A stretch of 63,067 bases of DNA from Gammaproteobacteria bacterium (GTDB taxonomy: Bacteria; Pseudomonadota; Gammaproteobacteria; Steroidobacterales; JABDKV01). A program made the position numbers and the translations under genes. Positions 60,269-63,067 of this stretch are shown here, piece after piece. The DNA lies in NCBI GenBank assembly GCA_024638445.1, contig JAHEKH010000004.1:1-63067 (forward strand). The letters run 5' to 3'. The notes beneath the pieces are model-generated. The model saw only the letters and a list, made by a program, of their open reading frames with translations. It was not told the DNA's origin and searched no databases. Each line of letters begins with the position of its first letter. The first letter of the stretch is position 1.

Positions 60269-61918
60269 TCAGGGTATCGACAGGGATTCGAGGAACCGGC
60301 ACTGGATACCGGCACAGGATTGGAGCAGCCCCAGCAGTGTACCGAAAGGCGCGCCCGGTGGCGGCACTAGCGACTGCATCTGGTACGGGTCTGTCAGCAG
60401 ATCGTAGAACTCGACATGAGTGGGCGCCTGCGTATTGCTCAGGTTTGCAAACGTGGTCGAGAATACCAGGTCTCTCGACGTGTCGCGGTAGCGCAGGGCC
60501 GCGTACTTGGCATAGCCGCTGTCCGGCACATAATAGTGTTCGACGAGGAATACTTTACGGTGCCACAAATGGTTGACGGGGTCAGCCAGCAACGAAACCA
60601 GGCTCGTCCCGTCGAGCTGATAGGGCGGCACCACATCCGCATAGTCGACCAGCGTCGCCGCCAGGTCATTGTTGATCACGGTCTGGCTCGCGACCACGCC
60701 AGCGGGTATTCCCGGTCCACGGATCAGCAGCGGCACGCGGATCGACTCTTCGTAAACGACCTCTTTGCCGGAGGCGCGGTGCTCGCCGTACATCCAGCCA
60801 TTGTCCGAGGTGAAAATCACCACCGTATCGTTGTCGACGCCGTTGGCAATGAGCCGGTCCATCACGGTGCCGACCAGGTCGTCGACTGCCATCATCGAGG
60901 CCATCATCGACTTGTACTGGTCGATCATCATCACGGCTTCGTCGGGGATGACCATCGGCGGGATATCGGCCGGGCACTGGTGAGTAGCCGCCGGCGGCGA
61001 CATCGGCAGGCAGGTGGGCTTGTCCGACATGTCCGGCTCGTTGAACGAGGGCTTGATCAACGGGCCGGGAAGCTCGCCGTTGGCCAGATCCCCATCGACC
61101 AGGTAGGCGTGACGCGGAGCCGGCCGGATCACCGGCTCGAAGCGGCTCATCAGCAGGTCATCGGGAATCGGCTCGACATGCGGCGCAAAGGTGTCGACGA
61201 ACAGCAGGAACGGCGTGCCGCCGGCAACGCTGTCATCGATGAAACCGGCGGCACGGTCCGCCAGCACATCGGTCTGGTATTCCGCCTCGGCATTGCCGAA
61301 CGCGATCAGGGTGCCGTTGTAATTCAGCTCATAGTCGAACACTTTGAAAGTGCCCGGGTCCACGAGTCCGTGCCACTCGTCATAGCCCGCGGGCACGTGC
61401 AGCCTGGGGTCAGGTTGACCCGGCTCCAGCTCGGTGCCCAGCAGACACACGCCGTCAGGACCACAGACCCCGTAACCGTTGAGGTACCGCCCGACGTGAC
61501 CGGTGCGGTAGCCCGACGCCTGCAGCCACGTCGCCACGGTCGATGACTCGCGGCCGGGGTCGGCGCCGTTGGGCAACCAGCCCTCCCAGGCAATACCCGG
61601 ATAGTTGCCGGCATCGAAACCGGTCCGCCGATTGTGATAAACGCGGTGATTGTGAGTGTACTGTCCGCGCAACAGGGTTACCCGCGACGGGCAGCACAAC
61701 GCGTTGCTGACAAAAGAATTATCGAACTTCACGCCGCCGTTGACGAGATATTGCTGGATATTGGGCGCCAGGCCCAGGTCCAGCGTTGCCGCAAGCAGGT
61801 CTTCGGACAAATCGTCGGAGAGCACCACCACGAGATTGGGGCGCTCCTGTGCGCCGGCAACGGACGCAGCGAGCATGGCCAGTGACAGGAAAGCCGTAGC
61901 GATTGCGGTTTTTTTCAT
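60269..61918 (-). CDS. sulfatase (Cys-type, CxPSR)
   Basis: MKKTAIATAFLSLAMLAASVAGAQ signal; RPNLVVVLSDDLSEDLL; NALCCPSRVTLLRGQYTHNHRVYHN; FTSDNGWMYGEHRASGKEVVYEESIRVPLLIRGPG. Confidence 0.94.
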   Translation of the reverse strand: MKKTAIATAFLSLAMLAASVAGAQERPNLVVVLSDDLSEDLLAATLDLGLAPNIQQYLVNGGVKFDNSFVSNALCCPSRVTLLRGQYTHNHRVYHNRRTGFDAGNYPGIAWEGWLPNGADPGRESSTVATWLQASGYRTGHVGRYLNGYGVCGPDGVCLLGTELEPGQPDPRLHVPAGYDEWHGLVDPGTFKVFDYELNYNGTLIAFGNAEAEYQTDVLADRAAGFIDDSVAGGTPFLLFVDTFAPHVEPIPDDLLMSRFEPVIRPAPRHAYLVDGDLANGELPGPLIKPSFNEPDMSDKPTCLPMSPPAATHQCPADIPPMVIPDEAVMMIDQYKSMMASMMAVDDLVGTVMDRLIANGVDNDTVVIFTSDNGWMYGEHRASGKEVVYEESIRVPLLIRGPGIPAGVVASQTVINNDLAATLVDYADVVPPYQLDGTSLVSLLADPVNHLWHRKVFLVEHYYVPDSGYAKYAALRYRDTSRDLVFSTTFANLSNTQAPTHVEFYDLLTDPYQMQSLVPPPGAPFGTLLGLLQSCAGIQCRFLESLSIP

Positions 61919-61943
61919 TGTTGTAGTCCCCCGGACGAGTTTC

Positions 61944-62969
61944 TTACTTGGCTGTACCGCGCACGAAGACCCTGACAGCATCGCCGGGACTGACGCTGAG
62001 ACCCGCCGTTTCGCAGTTCCATCCCGTACCGCCCGTCCCGGAAACCGACACACTCTGACCGGTCGTTTCGTTGACACAATAGGTCAGCAGCTCACCGGTG
62101 CTGAAGCCAAATGCGGTTCCGGCGAATGGTGCCGTAGCGGTCGCGACACCCTCGAACAGCGTGTCGATCGAATCCAATGAGCTAATCGCCAGGCCTTGAT
62201 CCTCGCAATCCCAGGCGTTGCCGCCCTCCAGGAGAAATGACGCACCCTGGCTGGTTGTCGCGTTGAGGCAGGTTGCGCGCTCACCGAGAACACCAGACAG
62301 CATGACGCCCGGACCCGGGCCGTTGCCGAATACCACGTAGCTCTCACCGGCCCTGCTGCCGGTTGGATCCGCCATCCAGGCACCAATGAGAATATCGTCG
62401 GCGCCGTCGGCGTTGACATCACCGGCGCCACTCACCGACCGCCCCGAGTAATCCGACCTGGCCGCGCCGAGTAGCACCATGCCGCTGCTGTCATCGAGTT
62501 CGGCAAGCTCGACGACACCGCTCGCACCGACATCGGGCCCGCCGTAAACGAGATAGGACACGCCTGACTTGTAGCCGTTGGCGTTCGAACCGTTGGCGCC
62601 GATGAGCAGGTCGTCGAAGCCGTCACGATTGATGTCACCGGCAGCGCTCACCGCGGCACCCACGAAATCGTTCGAACTTTCGCCGTTGAGCCGGAAGCCG
62701 TTGCTGCCGTCGAGCGTCGAGAGTTCGAGGACACCACTGCTGCCGAGTCCCGCGGAACCGAAGACCACGTAGGCGGCACCGGACTCATAGCCGTTGACGT
62801 CGGAGCGGTAGGCACCAACCAGCAGGTCTGCGACGCCGTCGTTGTTCATGTCGCCCGCGCGGCTCGCTGCATTACAGGTGAAATCCTCAAATGCGGGACC
62901 GTTGAGGACAAAACCGTTGGATCCATCGAGAGCGGATAGCTCGAGTACGCCGCTGCTGCCCAGCCCCAC
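61944..62969 (-). CDS. FG-GAP repeat protein, 5' end apparently truncated at a chimeric junction
   Basis: Three FG-GAP units then two Cys modules; ORF track start is an internal GTG; the frame upstream stays open to the window edge but no longer looks like FG-GAP. Confidence 0.85.
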   Translation of the reverse strand: MGLGSSGVLELSALDGSNGFVLNGPAFEDFTCNAASRAGDMNNDGVADLLVGAYRSDVNGYESGAAYVVFGSAGLGSSGVLELSTLDGSNGFRLNGESSNDFVGAAVSAAGDINRDGFDDLLIGANGSNANGYKSGVSYLVYGGPDVGASGVVELAELDDSSGMVLLGAARSDYSGRSVSGAGDVNADGADDILIGAWMADPTGSRAGESYVVFGNGPGPGVMLSGVLGERATCLNATTSQGASFLLEGGNAWDCEDQGLAISSLDSIDTLFEGVATATAPFAGTAFGFSTGELLTYCVNETTGQSVSVSGTGGTGWNCETAGLSVSPGDAVRVFVRGTAK

Positions 62970-63067
62970 ACCACCAGGGCCACCCCGAACTCGCTGGTCA
63001 GGGATTTCATCAGCTCCAGAATCTGAGCCTGAATGGTTACATCGAGAGCGGTAGTAGGCTCGTCGGC
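62970..63067 (-). pseudogene. OppD/DppD-type ABC ATPase fragment
   Basis: Minus strand from 63067 translates [32 protein letters not shown], the Walker B/D-loop region of peptide ABC transporter ATPases, then joins FG-GAP sequence. Confidence 0.85.

Noticed and set aside
1-63067. Prophage, integrative element or defence island
   Set aside because: No integrase, phage structural genes, toxin-antitoxin, restriction-modification or cas genes recognised.

Overview
63-kb window, high GC, almost entirely coding; the gene content looks gammaproteobacterial and mostly chromosomal housekeeping. I found no tRNA or rRNA genes, CRISPR arrays or intact transposases. Recognisable genes include two polysaccharide glycosyltransferases, an M28 peptidase, MscS, a Cys/Met PLP enzyme, an SRAP/YedK protein, an ABC-2 exporter, MscL, NudC, a D-2-hydroxyacid dehydrogenase, NRDE and M19 proteins, LptM-LysA, PolA, EngB, cytochrome c4, a DsbA-like protein, an L,D-transpeptidase, a rhomboid, an acyl-CoA dehydrogenase, SDR and pirin proteins, a two-histidine-kinase signalling cluster, a CPA2 antiporter, an OmpA protein, a PurD-like ATP-grasp protein and a sulfatase between two FG-GAP repeat proteins. 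The best second-look items are: (1) six tandem 150-180 bp repeats (32539-33483), each encoding a long hairpin whose arms show compensatory changes; (2) an acetylornithine/ornithine carbamoyltransferase homologue whose carbamoyl-phosphate loop SxRTR reads SFHTV; (3) an FG-GAP / sulfatase / FG-GAP locus with a paired-cysteine C-terminal module; (4) an abrupt OppD/DppD to FG-GAP junction about 100 bp from the right edge (rearrangement or misassembly); (5) four consecutive hairpins ending in a terminator upstream of a large metalloprotease-VWA-dockerin protein; (6) a degenerate AAA-like ATPase and a degenerate histidine kinase; (7) a cluster of GTCAGTGCCCGGCAC repeats at the left edge. All calls come from reading the sequence and the ORF track; no database search was possible.
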